Positions 23,935 to 35,471 of a stretch of 64,000 nucleotides of DNA are shown piece by piece. Position 1 is the first letter of the stretch. Each line of letters starts with the position of its first letter. The DNA is taken from assembly GCA_026225945.1 (NCBI GenBank), contig JAMJFZ010000320.1, positions 8,003,001-8,067,000 on the forward strand. The letters run 5' to 3'. A program made the position numbers and the translations under genes. The stretch comes from Cricetomys ansorgei. Lineage: Eukaryota > Chordata > Mammalia > Rodentia > Nesomyidae. The notes beneath the pieces are model-generated. The model was given only the letters and a program-made list of their open reading frames with translations, did not search any database and had not been told where the DNA came from.

Positions 23935-24125
23935 TGTTTTTGATTTTTTGTTTGGTTAGTCGGTTGTTTGGTTTTTGGTTTTTCAGTTTTTCAAGACAGG
24001 GTTTCTCTGTGTGGCCCTCGCTGTCCTGGAACTCGCTCTGTAGACCAGGCTGCCCTCAAACTCAGAGATCCACCTGCCTCTGCCTCCTGAGTGCTAGGAT
24101 TAGAGGCCTGCACCACCACCTGGCT
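23935..24125 (-). repeat. B1 SINE
   Basis: Long T/G-rich tail (23935-23985) then CAAGACAGGGTTTCTCTGTG ... CTGCCTCTGCCTCCTGAGTG ... CACCACCTGGCT. Confidence 0.9.
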
Positions 24126-24494
24126 CAGAAACATTTTTTTTTCCGTTTAAAATTATGTCTCCTTCCTCACATCTTCCATCACTTCCTCAGCAGTTAGGGG
24201 GATTCAAACAAACAAACAGAAAGCAAAGGCACAGCTCCCTTTAACAGGCCAAGATCCGAGGGGCCAAGGCCACGTTATAGAGAGCCTGTCCTTGGGCTGC
24301 TATGTGAGGCTTCCATGAGGAGTGAGTGGGAGCCTCACTCCAAACTGTCACCTCCCAGGCCACCAAGGTCCACTCAGGAAGGATCCCTCTTCCACCTACG
24401 ACACCCTCAGATAAACAGATACAGATACAGATAAACTCAGATGTGAACTACAGACAGTGAAGTCAGCTAAGAGGAGGCAGAGAAGTAAGTCCCT

Positions 24495-24690
24495 GGTAGT
24501 CCAGTGAGGGTTCAAATGCAGGCATGTTACCGGGTATGTTACTTACGGTTTCTAAACACCACTTTCCTCAACTGTAAACTGGGGTACAAATGGAATCTCC
24601 CTCATGGAGCTGTGATGAGAATTAAGTCACACCAGCGACTTAGAATCCTTAATAAGTACTCAAGAAACAGTGGCTATTAGTTTCACTAAC
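24495..24690 (+). repeat. MIR, near full length
   Basis: GGGTTCAAATGCAGGCATGT, TTTCCTCAACTGTAAACTGG, CTCATGGAGCTGTGATGAGA and TTAATAAGTACTCAAGAAAC occur in MIR order. Confidence 0.8.
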
Positions 24691-24962
24691 TCTAATTTAC
24701 ATCTTGATTATGACGTGAAGTATAAACTAATAAAACTGTATTGTTTAGCCGTGGATATCCCCTAACACCCACTGGGACATGATCAAAAAGAAATAGGAAA
24801 ATAATCAGTGGGAGGAATGTAAAATGGTATAGCCATTACAGAAAACAGCATGGCGGGTCCTCGGGTTATTAAAAATAGAACTGTCATAGCAATCCAGCAA
24901 CATTAATTCTGGGCACATAGCTAAGAAAACTGAGGCAGGATTCCAAAGAGACATGTGCAACC

Positions 24963-25189
24963 GAGGTAGGTCATGGGGTAGGTAGAATGCTTGCCTAGCA
25001 TACAAGGAGTCCTGGGTTCGATCCCCAGCAACACATAAGAGAGTCATGGTGGTACACACCAGTAATCTCAGCCCTTGGGGGGTCTGAGGGGGGTCTTCAT
25101 CAGGAGGATCAGAAATACAAGGTCATCTTCAGCTACAAAGCAAGCTTGAGGACATCTTTCATGAGATCCTGTCTCAAAAGAAGAGAGGT
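24963..25189 (+). repeat. B4 SINE inside L1
   Basis: ID-like head (GCTTGCCTAGCATACAAGGA, GGGTTCGATCCCCAGCAAC) followed by a degraded B1-like body ending GATCCTGTCTCAAAAGAAG. GTGCAACC at 24955-24962 repeats at 25194-25201 as TSD. Confidence 0.75.
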
Positions 25190-25324
25190 ATGTGTGCAAC
25201 CATGCTCAGAGCAACATTATCCACAATAGCTAAGATGTGGAACCAACCCAAGTGCCCATCAGCTGATGGATGAATAAAAGGTGGCACAGCACACAGGAGT
25301 GCTCAGCCTTCAAAAAGGAATCCT

Positions 25325-25481
25325 GTCCAGGCATGGTGGTACACACCTTTAATCCCAACACTGGAGAGGCAGAGGCATGGGGATAGTTTGAGGCCAGCCT
25401 GGTCTACATAGAGAGTCCCAGGCCAGTCAGAGTAACATAGTGAGATCTTGCCTCATAAACAAATAAGTAAGTAAGTATTAA
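25325..25481 (+). repeat. B1 SINE inside L1
   Basis: CCAGGCATGGTGGTACACAC ... GGCCAGCCTGGTCTACATAG ... with (AAGT)n tail. Flanks AAAAAGGAATCCTG and AAAAAGAGCCTG look like a diverged TSD. Confidence 0.85.
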
Positions 25482-25637
25482 AAAAAGAGCCTGCCGCACA
25501 CTACAACATGATCGAATATTAAGAGGACATTAGGTTAAGCAAAACAAAGCAGACACCAGAAGAGAATTAGTGTATGATTCCACAGGTGACAATGTCTCAT
25601 GCGAGCAAGCCCGTGAGAATGGAAAGGACACTGGCAG

Positions 25638-25801
25638 CGGGGCGTGGTGGCGCACGCCTTTAATCCCAGCACTCAGGAGGCAGAGGCAGGCGGATCTCTG
25701 TGAGTTTGAGGCCAGCCTGGTCTACAAAGCCTGGTCAGGGCAGCAAGAGTTACAACAGAGTAACTGTTGTACAACGTGCCTCAAAAAGAAAAAGAAAAAA
25801 A
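25638..25801 (+). repeat. B1 SINE, well preserved
   Basis: GGGGCGTGGTGGCGCACGCC ... GGCGGATCTCTGTGAGTTTG ... A-rich tail. The 16-bp flanks GAAAGGACACTGGCAG (25622-25637) and GAAAGGATATTGGTGG (25802-25817) are a TSD with three changes. Confidence 0.92.
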
Positions 25802-26004
25802 GAAAGGATATTGGTGGTCTCTATAAACTAAAAAGATAGGATAAGGTGAGAGCTACTGTCACGTGGCTAACAGTTTCCATTTTGTAGATAAGAAGGTCCC
25901 ATGGGTCTGTCCATGGGACTCTGCTTCACCCTACCACACCTTATGCTCAAATATTTAAAGAAGTAAACTTTAGGTTTCTTGTCTTTTTTTACAAGAACTT
26001 CAAT

Positions 26005-26155
26005 TGGAGTTGGGGGTGTTAAGGAGGGTTTCCTGTAGCCCAGGCTAGCCACAAGCTCTCTACTTAGCAAAGGATGACCTTGATTTATGATCTCCCTGCT
26101 TTACTTCCCAAGTGCTAGGATGGCGCGGACATAGCAGGCACCGTGCCCGGCTCAG
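26005..26155 (-). repeat. B1/B4-like SINE, diverged
   Basis: TTTCCTGTAGCCCAGGCTAG, CCCAAGTGCTAGGATGGC and GGCACCGTGCCCGGCTC give a reversed B1-like order. Confidence 0.65.
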
Positions 26156-26159
26156 AATT

Positions 26160-27560
26160 TTCATCATTTTTTAAAATCTATCCCCAAACTGTACAAATTC
26201 TTTTTTTTTTTTTTAAGGATCCTTAGATCCCTCTAAGCGGGCTGGCATCCCTCCCACCTCCTCAGTCACTACTGGGAAGTAGTGAGGCTTCACAGAATCA
26301 GTATGCCAGCAGGAGGCTCTTCCTGGGCACCAGCGCGGAGCAGAGATCAGGATGGAGGGCCTGGAGAATTTAAAAGGAGATTTCAACCGACAATGGATTC
26401 TATTTTAATGTAACAAAACCCTTCCCCAGGAGAAACTGCCTCCAACTCTCCGCCACACCCTCAGAAGCAGGGACCTGATGTCATTCTGAGATGTCATGGC
26501 TGAGCCATTCCGAGAAGAGAAACCACAACAGGGAACATGGTTGGCCAGAGGGGCCAGCCAGAAACTCAATGTCATGCCTCAGCCCTGTGCAGTGGCTTCC
26601 GCCTCGCCTCTCCGAGGCCTCTCATCAGAAGTGACCCCCGGATGCTCCATCAGCCACATTCTGTCACGCAGGCTGGCGTCGGAATCCCAGTGACCACGGG
26701 TGATACAGGACTGTGAGCCCCTGTTGTATATGTGATACCTTGGGGTGAGGCACCCAAGCTTCAGACAGGATTTGTTGTGAGCTCAATGTGTCACCCAAAA
26801 AGAAGCATCGTGTATTGGAAGATTCATCCCACACACAACAGTGTTGGTAGGAGGGGCTTCCCAGGAGGTGTTTTGGTCTCCTAGGCCCCACCTCCTGGAC
26901 TGACTCCGAACACAAACCTTGAAGCTGGAGTTCATATGCGCCAACCTCAGCCCACCCTGCAAGGCGCTCATGCCTCGACCCCTGCCCTTCAGCCGTGACA
27001 CACAAGGAGGCCTAGTCTAGCAGGGCAGACTGCTGTGGCCTGCCCAGATACTAGAACCACAAACAGATACATGTGCTCATGACAGATGGCCCCGCCTAGG
27101 GTAGTAACACAAAACAGACCTGTCTTCCACGGACCTGCAACAGGGCTATACAGACAAGACTCTTGTCCCCCTGTCCTACCAGGAGGGATGGCTCTGAACC
27201 TTGGCCTAAGCCACAGCAGAGAAAGGGGAGAGAGAAGGAAGAGAGGTGGGGTGGGTGGGAAGAGGAAAGGGCGTGCCCACACATCCTCAAGCCTCATCTT
27301 CTCCCTCCACTGCCACCCTTCCCAACATACTTCCGCATAATCAGATGACACCCTTACCGTCACTCCCCAATTCTCAGCCTCTTGACTCCATCAGGTGTTA
27401 CCAGGTGTCTAAAGCATCTGACATTGCTCATGTTACCTCCCCTCAGGCAAGGCATGTTCGAAGTCATCTCGAGTCAACCTGTCTTTATGGCTGACATATG
27501 TGCCCCCAGCGCCTTGCCCTCAGTGCCTCTCTGTGTATGAAATGACAGGTGCACACTGAC
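26160..27560. other. Unique intron sequence with a purine-rich block
   Basis: A T12 run at 26201 and a purine-rich stretch at 27222-27271. No gene recognised. Confidence 0.45.
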
Positions 27561-27564
27561 AACA

Positions 27565-27695
27565 CCTATGTCTGCCAGGCCTCGTGGCACAGGCCTGTAA
27601 CCCCAGCACACAAGAGGCAGAAGCAGGAGGATAATCATGAGCCCAAGGCCAGCCTGGGAGCCATAGTGATCTCCTGTCTGCAAAGCAAAATTCAA
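27565..27695 (+). repeat. B1/B4-like SINE, diverged
   Basis: GCCTCGTGGCACAGGCCTGT, CCCAGCACACAAGAGGCAGA and AAGGCCAGCCTGGGAGCCAT. Confidence 0.75.
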
Positions 27696-28109
27696 AAGAA
27701 TGCATATGTCTCCCTAAGGGCTGATTATACAGCCCGAGTTCATGGCTCTAGACAAAACATTCTCTTCCACAGCGATAAAGACACTAGCTCCTGTGCAAGT
27801 CTGAGGTTCCTGGTCCCCGTGACTGGCTGAAGTGCTTCCTGCTGCTCGAAAACCACTTTGCCGTGACCCCGCTTTTCGTTTGCTCCTATTTCACTTTCTC
27901 ATCTCTTTGGGGTGGGTGGTGCTGGGGGGGTAGAGATATCTAACATTGCCAAGAGCAAGAAATACAGTCACAGGTATGTGCATGATTTCAGCCCAGAATC
28001 TTCCTGTTACATTCAGGATCTTGCCTTAAAGAATCAGCTGCCTTTGTAGTGTCTCAGATGGTGTCTGGCTCCAGAAGCACAGATCAGAAGCCAAAAATGT
28101 GATTTTACA

Positions 28110-28215
28110 AAGGAATCCCAACATCCCAGCATGGTGATACACTCCCACAAATCCCAGAACTCAGGAGGCTGAGGCAGGAGGATCTGCACTGGGCTGAGTT
28201 CCAGACACACAGCAG
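28110..28215 (+). repeat. B1/B4-like SINE fragment
   Basis: CCCAGCATGGTGATACACTC and CAGGAGGCTGAGGCAGGAGG. Confidence 0.65.
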
Positions 28216-29554
28216 GAGGGAAGAGCAGAGCCAGATCCTGAAATCCAGGCTCTGGCCTCTGGCAGCTTCCACTCTGGTTAAAAGAGAAGCATAGTGACAG
28301 AAAAGAGTGTAGTCAGTAAGAAACAGTGTGTGTGTGTGGGGGGGGTACTTCCCAGAATGATCAACCTTGAGAACAAAATGACAGGGTGACTAGATAATTG
28401 GAGGTGTCTCCAAGGAAGAAAAAAATGAGCTGAGCTTGGCTGAAATATTGGGAGTCTTTGGGAAGAAAAGCATTCCAGGTACAGGGCAGAGCAAGCGCAA
28501 AGGTCCTGGGGTTAGTTCTAGAGACAGATACAATGCAGACGATATGCGTTTATCAGCAAACTGAGGCTACAAGTTGTAGGTGACTGTGACCAAGATGAGC
28601 TTGGTGGCCTTCCTCTTAAGGGCAAGAGAAACAGGAATCAGGATGCCCAACCTGCTCCAGGAGGGTTGCAAGAGCCACGTCATCTGTAAAGTCCACACTT
28701 GAGAACCCCCACGATCTCATTACACACAAAAAAGAAATCTCTGTTGGGCCATATTCACAGCTGTCACAGCTGGGCTACATGTGGACAATGGGCTTGGACC
28801 TCCCTGTAAAGAATGTGTTAAATCGACTTTTGTTTCTTAAAAATCTCACAAGCTGATACAGCCCCGTAATAGAGCACTTTTATCCCGGGTCACTCTCGGG
28901 AAAACTAGATCAAAAGAGCTGGGTGCATTAGTGCATTCCACCCACAATTAGAAGATTCTCCAACCTGGTAAAAGAAAAGAAGTGTCTGGGGAAAACTCGG
29001 CAGGGTGTTCATTCAACAAGTGAGAGCATGCTGGGGACAGCTTCCGCCTCGCCTGAATGGCCTTGCCTGAATGCTCCGGGGCCTCAAAAATATTTGCTAA
29101 ATAATTGGGTGAATGATTAACTGCACTGACTCGCCTGGGCTCCAGGCTAAAACAGCAAAAAAACAGTCTGAAGCCTTCCAGGACGCCCAGCCCACACGGG
29201 CTGGTGAGGACCGGGGCTGGAGACGTTGAACGACAACAGAATGACAAGCGAGTCCGAAGAGCAACCAGTGATGTTCTCTACAGAGTCAAGTTTTCACTGC
29301 TTCTTGTCTCACTCAAGAGTTTTGGAAACGGTTCAAGAGTACATGCTTCTGAGATCGATATACTGCTTCTCCAAACCCACCAGACGCCCTGAACTGTGCC
29401 ATGCTGGGTTTTATAAATGTCAGGTCTCGGGAGAAATCCATCTTCATCAAAGGGTGAGAACATCTCACTTTCTCCTTCTTAAGTTCAAGTCTCAACATGG
29501 AATAAAACACAGCACCACCACCCCACCCCTACTCCACTACCACTTGGTACTGAG
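28216..29554. other. Unique intron sequence, nothing firm
   Basis: GGGGCCTCAAAAATATTTGC with AATTGGGTGAATGATTAA near 29078-29122 may be the end of an L2. No gene. Confidence 0.4.
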
Positions 29555-29703
29555 CGCCTTTATTCGAGACAGGGTTTCTCTACATAGAGAGATAGCCCTG
29601 GCTATCCTGGAACTCTGTAGACCAGGCTAACCTCAAACTCAAGTTATTCACCTGCCTCTGCCTCCCAAGTCCTGGGATTAAGGTGTGCGCCACCACCCCA
29701 AGG
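29555..29703 (-). repeat. B1 SINE
   Basis: GAGACAGGGTTTCTCTACAT ... CTGCCTCTGCCTCCCAAGTC ... CCACCACCCCAAGGCT. Confidence 0.88.
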
Positions 29704-29939
29704 CTCTTTAGTTTTTCAAGAAGGAAATGTCCACGGGGGTATTTTGTTCTGGAAACCGAGTCAGCACCAGAAAAAGTACTGAAAGGCCTGTACTTGTTAC
29801 AGTTTGCCCTGAAACATTGGCACCAACTGTGACTTTGCACCTGTCCATGCTAGTCTTGGTGCAGTCAAGAGTCTGCTCAGGTCCCTCAGGGCCACCAGTG
29901 ATGGATCTGCCCAATGACTGGAATTCATTCACACCAAGG

Positions 29940-30060
29940 GGGTTTTGTTTGTCTTTGAGGTTTGGTCTCACTTTGTGGCCCAGGATGGCTTTGAACTGGG
30001 GATCCTCCACCTCTGCCCCACATACACTGACACTGTCAGCCTGTGTCACGGCATTCAGGG
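29940..30060 (-). repeat. B1-like SINE fragment
   Basis: GGTCTCACTTTGTGGCCCAG then GGCTTTGAACTGGGGATCCT; the 3' half is lost. Confidence 0.55.
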
Positions 30061-30204
30061 AGGACATTTTGTCACACGTGCCTCACAAAGCTCCTTACCT
30101 AACCCTGCACGGTCCAGATCGGACACAGCCTTCATGTAGTCAAGGGATGCTACTGATGGTCTCAGGAGCTTCCAGGAGACCAACATGGTCTGTTGGACAA
30201 CAAA

Positions 30205-30345
30205 CTTGTTTTAGCTGAGCACAGGTGTACACATCTGGAATTCCAGCACTTAAGAGAACGAGGCCTAAGCTACACAGTGAGTTCCTGGTCAGCTTGGGCT
30301 ACAGTGTGAGGTCCTGTCTCAAAAAGTCACCAAAAAGAAAATCTA
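30205..30345 (+). repeat. B1-like SINE, diverged
   Basis: GAGCACAGGTGTACACATCT, CAGTGAGTTCCTGGTCAGCT and GTCCTGTCTCAAAAAGTC. Confidence 0.7.
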
Positions 30346-30414
30346 AGTTGTTTTCTAGTATGTCAGAGTACACACTAAAATAATGGTCAAAAAGTGAAGC
30401 TTGTGAACATAAAA

Positions 30415-30533
30415 CCAGGGAGGGGGAGGGGCTCAGCAGGGAAAGGGGCTTGCTGCCAAGTCTGACGACTTAAGTTCAATCCTTGGGACGCCACAGCAGG
30501 AGGAGAGAACCAATTCCTGCAAGCTGTCTCCTG

Positions 30534-30577
<44 letters not shown>

Positions 30578-30603
30578 TAAATAAAATACAACAAATTTTT
30601 AAA
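30415..30603 (+). repeat. B2/B3-type SINE with (CA)n
   Basis: GGGGCTCAGCAGGGAAAGGG, GCTTGCTGCCAAGTCTGACG and CCAATTCCTGCAAGCTGTC precede a (CA)n at 30535-30575 and an AAATAAATAAAAT tail. Confidence 0.8.
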
Positions 30604-30611
30604 ATTTTAAA

Positions 30612-30757
30612 AAGAAGCTGGGCAGTGAAGGCACATGCCTTTAACCCCAACACTTTAGAGACAAAGGCAGGCAGATTTCTGTGAGTTCCAGGAAAGCCAT
30701 AGTTACAACAGAGAAACCCTGTCTCAGAAAAACAAACAAACAAACAAACAAAAAATG
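30612..30757 (+). repeat. B1 SINE
   Basis: AAGCTGGGCAGTGAAGGCAC ... GGCAGGCAGATTTCTGTGAG ... GAGAAACCCTGTCTCAGAAA with (CAAA)n tail. Confidence 0.88.
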
Positions 30758-30867
30758 TAAAAAGAATCTCTTCATTCAGTAAAGAGGTAAAGAGAAGGCC
30801 ATCTCTAGGCAGAGAGACACTAACCATGCGGGGTATTGCTCTTCATTTATAGACTCTGGCGTCAGTC

Positions 30868-31115
30868 AAAGGACTGCTGGGTGTGGTGTGCAGGCCTGTC
30901 CCTGTCAACCTAGCCACTGGGGAAGATCTCAGCTGAGGTAGGGGATTGCAAATTCAAAGCCAGTCTAAGCTACATTGTGAGAGTTCAAGTCAAGGCTAGC
31001 CTAAGCAGCTTATCAAGACCCTGTCTCAAAACAAAAGTAGTAAAAAGGACTGAGGCTCAGTGACACTAACCTAGCCGGCAGAAGGCCCTGGTTCCACCCC
31101 CAGAACGGCATACAA
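30868..31115 (+). repeat. B1-like plus ID-like SINE remains
   Basis: CTGGGTGTGGTGTGCAGGCC ... AAGACCCTGTCTCAAAACAA, followed by GAAGGCCCTGGTTCCACCCC, an ID-like head. Confidence 0.55.
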
Positions 31116-33720
31116 AGGAGTTACCAAAATCCAAGATGGGATCTTCAAATGTCCCCCAAGCACTGTGTTTTGTCTTGTATCCAGCATGCCTAACCTAGTA
31201 CAGCTTGTCATACAAGTACACTCCAGCAGACTGCCAAACTGGTGCTGTTTATAGGTAAAGTGAAGCAGAAACCTAGAGATGTCAACCTACCCGGTGACTT
31301 CAACTGGCTCTCCACAGAAATCACTTCAGGCTGCTCGCAGGTAGTAAGAGCCTTACACTTGGTCCTCTCTCCTCCAGGGAAGAGAGTCTGCCCAGCACCA
31401 GTCTGTTCACAGCTCTTTCCAGCTCTGAGATTCCATGACTCCATAGCTTGGTTTGTCCAGGGAGCAGCCTGGCAATGAGGCCTTTCATGTGCGGTCATTA
31501 AACACTCACCATGGTGGAGCATGACTGCAAAGTTCCAGGGACACACCCTCCATACAGGTTCACGGGCCAAATACACCAGGAACAGCCCAGGACCTTCCAA
31601 GTCCTGCAGGCCTGAGCTGTGAAGTCTCAGATCTAGCTCCAGTTAGCGAGCCCCCAGCCCAGCCATGCCGTGTCACCAACAGGCAGAAATCCAGAACACC
31701 AAAAGCCAAAGCTGCTCATCGTTTCTAGAAGTTATGAACACCCATGTCTGTCCCCCAGATTCCTGTTTACACAGCCATGAGCTATAGAGTGCTCCCCTCA
31801 TTGAAGAGGTACTTCTCCCTTACTTAAAAATAAACAACATATCGACTGAATCCTTTTTCACGAGGAGGGAAGACCGCCTAGGACTGGCACACATCTGTTT
31901 GAGAATACAGATTAATGATCAGAGTTTCCCTAAAGAGAGAATCTTAAAGGTTAAGCAGGCATGACTAGCAGCTTTGTGGGCTGGAAGGAACCCAGCAGAG
32001 TGAAAGCTAGTGTGGGAAGCCCTGGGGCTGAGCAGAGGAGGCCTCTGGAAGAAGGGGAGAGAGACAGAGACAGAGACAGAGACAGACAGGCAAAGGAACC
32101 ATGTGTGATTACTGATGATCCACCTGCAAACCAATAAAGGCTGTGAAAAGACAGACAATGGTGCCACGGTATTTCAGCCCATGCCCCTCGGCAGAGGAAG
32201 GAGGCTCAGGGTCAGCAGTCACACTGAGCACCTTTACTGTCATGCACGTGGCTCCCCAACGTGGAAGATGCTTTGTCCTGACAAGGACCAGGACGGTGAA
32301 GATGAGTCTGAGGGAAGCTACGTGTGCAGAGAAAGTCTCAACGGATCAGTTCACTGCAGGTACAGCAGTTCAGCAAGTTCACACCCCAAGACTGGGGTCA
32401 GAAGCTAGTGGGCCCTCCCCAGCTCCAACTGATCCTTGCAGCCACACAACTGGGTGGTTAACACTCATAAACCAGATACAGATGTCCACAGAGGCACCAG
32501 CCACTTTCACCTCCGGTGTAGTCATTCGCTGTTGGAGGAGCAGCTGTCAGACGCTTGGGCATGCTCGGCCTCTCATTGGGGAATTGTTCAGAACAAGATC
32601 AGTGATCACTGACCTGCAGCAGGCCCTCCAAACCTCATTTCCAACCCGCCGCCTGCCTCCCACTGCCTGTGGGGAAGATACTCACACCCAGGGAAGGCTG
32701 GAGGCCTCTGCCCTAGGGCAACAATTTCCACCCCACTATTTCCTATAGTGCTCCAGACCTCTCAGGGAGGTTTGAAAGAAATACTGACATATTTCTAGAC
32801 TCCCCAGCCTACTCAAGACTGCCTCTGTCCCCTCATTGTGAAAGACATTCTAGTGAATTAAACACCTCAGAAAGTACCCACAAAACTGGAAAGCCCTGGA
32901 AAGCATCAGTAATGTCCAAGGAAAGTAGCTGTTGTCCCTTTCCCGTGCTCTTCCCAAAACCCTACTCAGTCACCACATCTCAGCTCCAACAACTCCTCAG
33001 CACAGAGCCTTTGGTAACCACCACCCAGCAGCGGACAGTATGACTCTGTCCTCTGTAGTGCGCATGCTACGGCTGGTATCAAATGCGTGCAAATGTATGA
33101 TGATTTACCACTTGACCCCCCTACACTAGGCTGGTAACCAACAAGTGTGTATCTACAACAAGCTACAACATGTCTGGGCTGTAACCCCCCCAAACTAAGC
33201 CCTCATGCTGCAAAGGGGACTAATGTGATACCCATCTTACAGAGGAAAACACCATAGCTTCCGTGTTCCCCTTCAGCCCCTCTTCCCTCCAGTCTAAACA
33301 GTATCTATACAGAGCTGAGGCCCCAGCTATTTAAAGTTCTCTGGTTATGCAAGTTTCACAAATACTTGACCAATCGCCATCCAATAGATTTTGTGACTGT
33401 AGGACTCCTCAGAGTATTTAATATGTTATTTTGATAACCAATCAATCATCACCATGTGGCTGTCCCCGCCGTCACATCAAGCCACCGGCTATGAATGTGA
33501 ACAGGCACCTGTAAACAGCTTTTCCATAGGGCCCTCTTCTCCTTGGCAGTGACCAAACTTGTTCCCGACATCTCTCTCTAAGCAGCACCCAGGTAGGGGT
33601 TAGGAACCATTAGGAAATGGGCCACTCTGACCATGATACTATTTTATGCTAGTTCCCAACAGTAACTGTGGTCAAATGAAAACTGGCATGTGGGAGAACT
33701 GGCTGACCTTGGCAGCTATG
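31116..33720. other. Unique intron sequence with short simple repeat
   Basis: An AGAGAC repeat lies at 32050-32088. The 201-codon frame at 32143-32748 has no domain or splice support. No gene recognised. Confidence 0.45.
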
Positions 33721-33721
33721 G

Positions 33722-33800
33722 GTGGGGAAAAAACAGGGCTGCAGAATCAGGCAGACCCAAGTTAGAATCCTCCACGGTCTGACCAGTGAGCACTGCAGAA
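33722..33800 (+). repeat. MIR fragment
   Basis: GCTGCAGAATCAGGCAGACC then AAGTTAGAATCCTCCACG matches the MIR 5' part. Confidence 0.6.
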
Positions 33801-33966
33801 GCAGCTGCAGAACCGCCATCTCAGTCTGGGCCTCTGCCTCCTCCCTGCCGGATCAGCTCCAAGCCATCTCCACCCAGACCTTCCCAAAGCCACTTTTCAT
33901 CCTTTCAGCCACCCTACTCTCATAAACACCGCTGGAGACAGAAAACAAACCCAGAAGCCCCTCTGC

Positions 33967-34255
33967 ATTAGTTACTTTCTCCTTGCTGTGATAAAAACGC
34001 CACAACCAAGAGCTTGTTTGAGCTTAGTAAGGTTCCGGAAGGCAGGAGCAGGGAGCTGAGGTCTCGTATCTTGAACCTCGCACTTGAAGCAGAGAAAGCA
34101 AACTGGAAATAGTGTGAGTCTTCTCACACTGAAAGCCTGCCACCATGACATGCTTCCTCCAGTAAGATCACACTCCTAAGCCTCATCAAAAGTGGCACAA
34201 GCTGAGGACCAAGATTTCAAATACATTAGACCATGGGGGACATTTTTCACTGAAG
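33967..34255 (+). repeat. Repeat of the 'TTAGTTA' type, diverged
   Basis: TTAGTTACTTTCTCCTTGCT with GTGATAAAAACGCCACAACC opens it; CTTCCTCCAGTAAGATCACA and CTGAGGACCAAGATTTCAAA follow in the order seen at 41740-42092. Confidence 0.7.
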
Positions 34256-34992
34256 CAAGCACACCCCTACCATCCAACGTTGTAACCAGAGACTCTGGTG
34301 AATTAGGGTCAATCCCCAGTATCTTAACTCTGCCTCTTATTACCCAAACCCCAAGAGACTGACAGAGAGGATACTGAGGCACCTTCACATGGACAGATGA
34401 GCAGCAGTGGAGAAACACTGTACATGGTAAGAAACTATAACCAAGGGACCCAATACAAAAGCAGAAGGGACACCTGGGGAAAAACACGAGACCTGAAGGG
34501 GGTGGGTGAGCATTCTAAAGCAGAGGGAACAGAAAACACAAAACTCCTAGTGTGGATAAGAACTTGGTTCCTGTAAGGAACTGAAAGGTAGTGTGTGTGG
34601 ACTCTAGGCACAGGAACACGACCTTGAGGTCAAGCTAAGGCCTCTACTTTCAGTTTCTTAGGTGCAATGGAAGCCATGAAAGGTACAAGTTTAAACACTT
34701 CTCAGCAGCTCACTCAGGCCAAGGTTTTGTAAATGGCTGGGGATAAAGGACAGGCAGAGATGGCAACCAGCTTCCAGTTTTATAAAACTCCTGGGGAGAG
34801 GTGACCGAGGCTCAACCGGGGTGGCAGCAGTGGAGCCAGCACACTACAGGGGGGCTAAGAGGACATGGACGGGCATCATTAGAGATCTGTGGGGTCCATG
34901 AAACACAGAAGCACAGCCATGCTGTTCTGGCCTTAGCTGAGGTTGGAAACAGGCTCACTGCCCTCCTACTATGTATTAAGAACCAAACCATG
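34256..34992. other. Unique intron sequence, nothing recognised
   Basis: No repeat or exon-like signal up to the SINE pair. Confidence 0.4.
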
Positions 34993-35317
34993 AGGCTGGG
35001 GAGGTAGCTGTCAGTAAAGCACTTGCTACGCAGGCTTAAGGACCTGAGCTCGACATCCCTACTCCCAGAATCCGTGTTTAAGAACATATATAGTCACACA
35101 ACCGGAGATGGCACAGGAGCCCATCACCGCACAGAGAAGGCAGAGACAGGAGGATCCTTGGGGCTCGCTGGCCAGCCAGCCTAGAAGAATCAGTAAGCTC
35201 CAGGTTCGGTGCGGAAATCTGTCTCAGATAAGGTGTGCAGTGACTGAGGAAGGCACCTGATATCAACCCCTGGCCTCCCCATGCGCGTGCGTACACACAC
35301 ACACACACACACACACA
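34993..35317 (+). repeat. Composite tRNA-derived SINE with (CA)n end
   Basis: Head GGCTGGGGAGGTAGCTGTCA, middle GGAGGATCCTTGGGGCTCGC with GGCCAGCCAGCCTAGAAG, end CTGGCCTCCCCATGCGCGTG followed by (CA)n. Flanked by AAGAACCAAACCATG (34978-34992) and AAGAACCAAATCATA (35318-35332). Confidence 0.8.
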
Positions 35318-35332
35318 AAGAACCAAATCATA

Positions 35333-35471
35333 AGCTGGATATGACAGCTCATGCCTTTAGTCCAAGCACTCAGAGGCAGAGGCAGGTGGATTACCACAAG
35401 TTCAAGGCCGGCTGGACTAGATAGAGTGTGAGATCCTGTCTCAAAGTAAGTAAGTAAATAAACAAATAGAT
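35333..35471 (+). repeat. B1 SINE next to the composite SINE
   Basis: AGCTGGATATGACAGCTCAT ... GAGATCCTGTCTCAAAGTAA with AAGTAAATAAAC tail. Flanked by the 15-mers at 35318-35332 and 35472-35486. Confidence 0.85.

Larger units (their letters stand above)
24785..25621 (+). repeat. L1 3' fragment broken by SINEs
   Basis: Three L1 pieces in the right order: 24785-24962 (GGAATGTAAAATGGTATAGC), 25194-25324 (ATAGCTAAGATGTGGAACCA, AAGTGCCCATCAGCTGATGG) and 25494-25621 (GTTAAGCAAAACAAAGCAGA). They are separated by a B4 and a B1 and followed by another B1. No reading frame survives. Confidence 0.75.

Noticed and set aside
24958..25040. tRNA-like A and B box sequence (GGTTCGATCCCC)
   Set aside because: It is the ID-derived head of a B4 SINE, not a tRNA gene; the cloverleaf is not complete. 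The same holds for ID and B2 heads elsewhere in the window.
25570..25839. 89-codon plus-strand frame
   Set aside because: Most of it is the B1 at 25638-25801 and its A-rich tail.
32143..32748. 201-codon plus-strand frame
   Set aside because: No recognisable domain, no CpG or splice context and no conserved-looking composition; consistent with chance in 64 kb.
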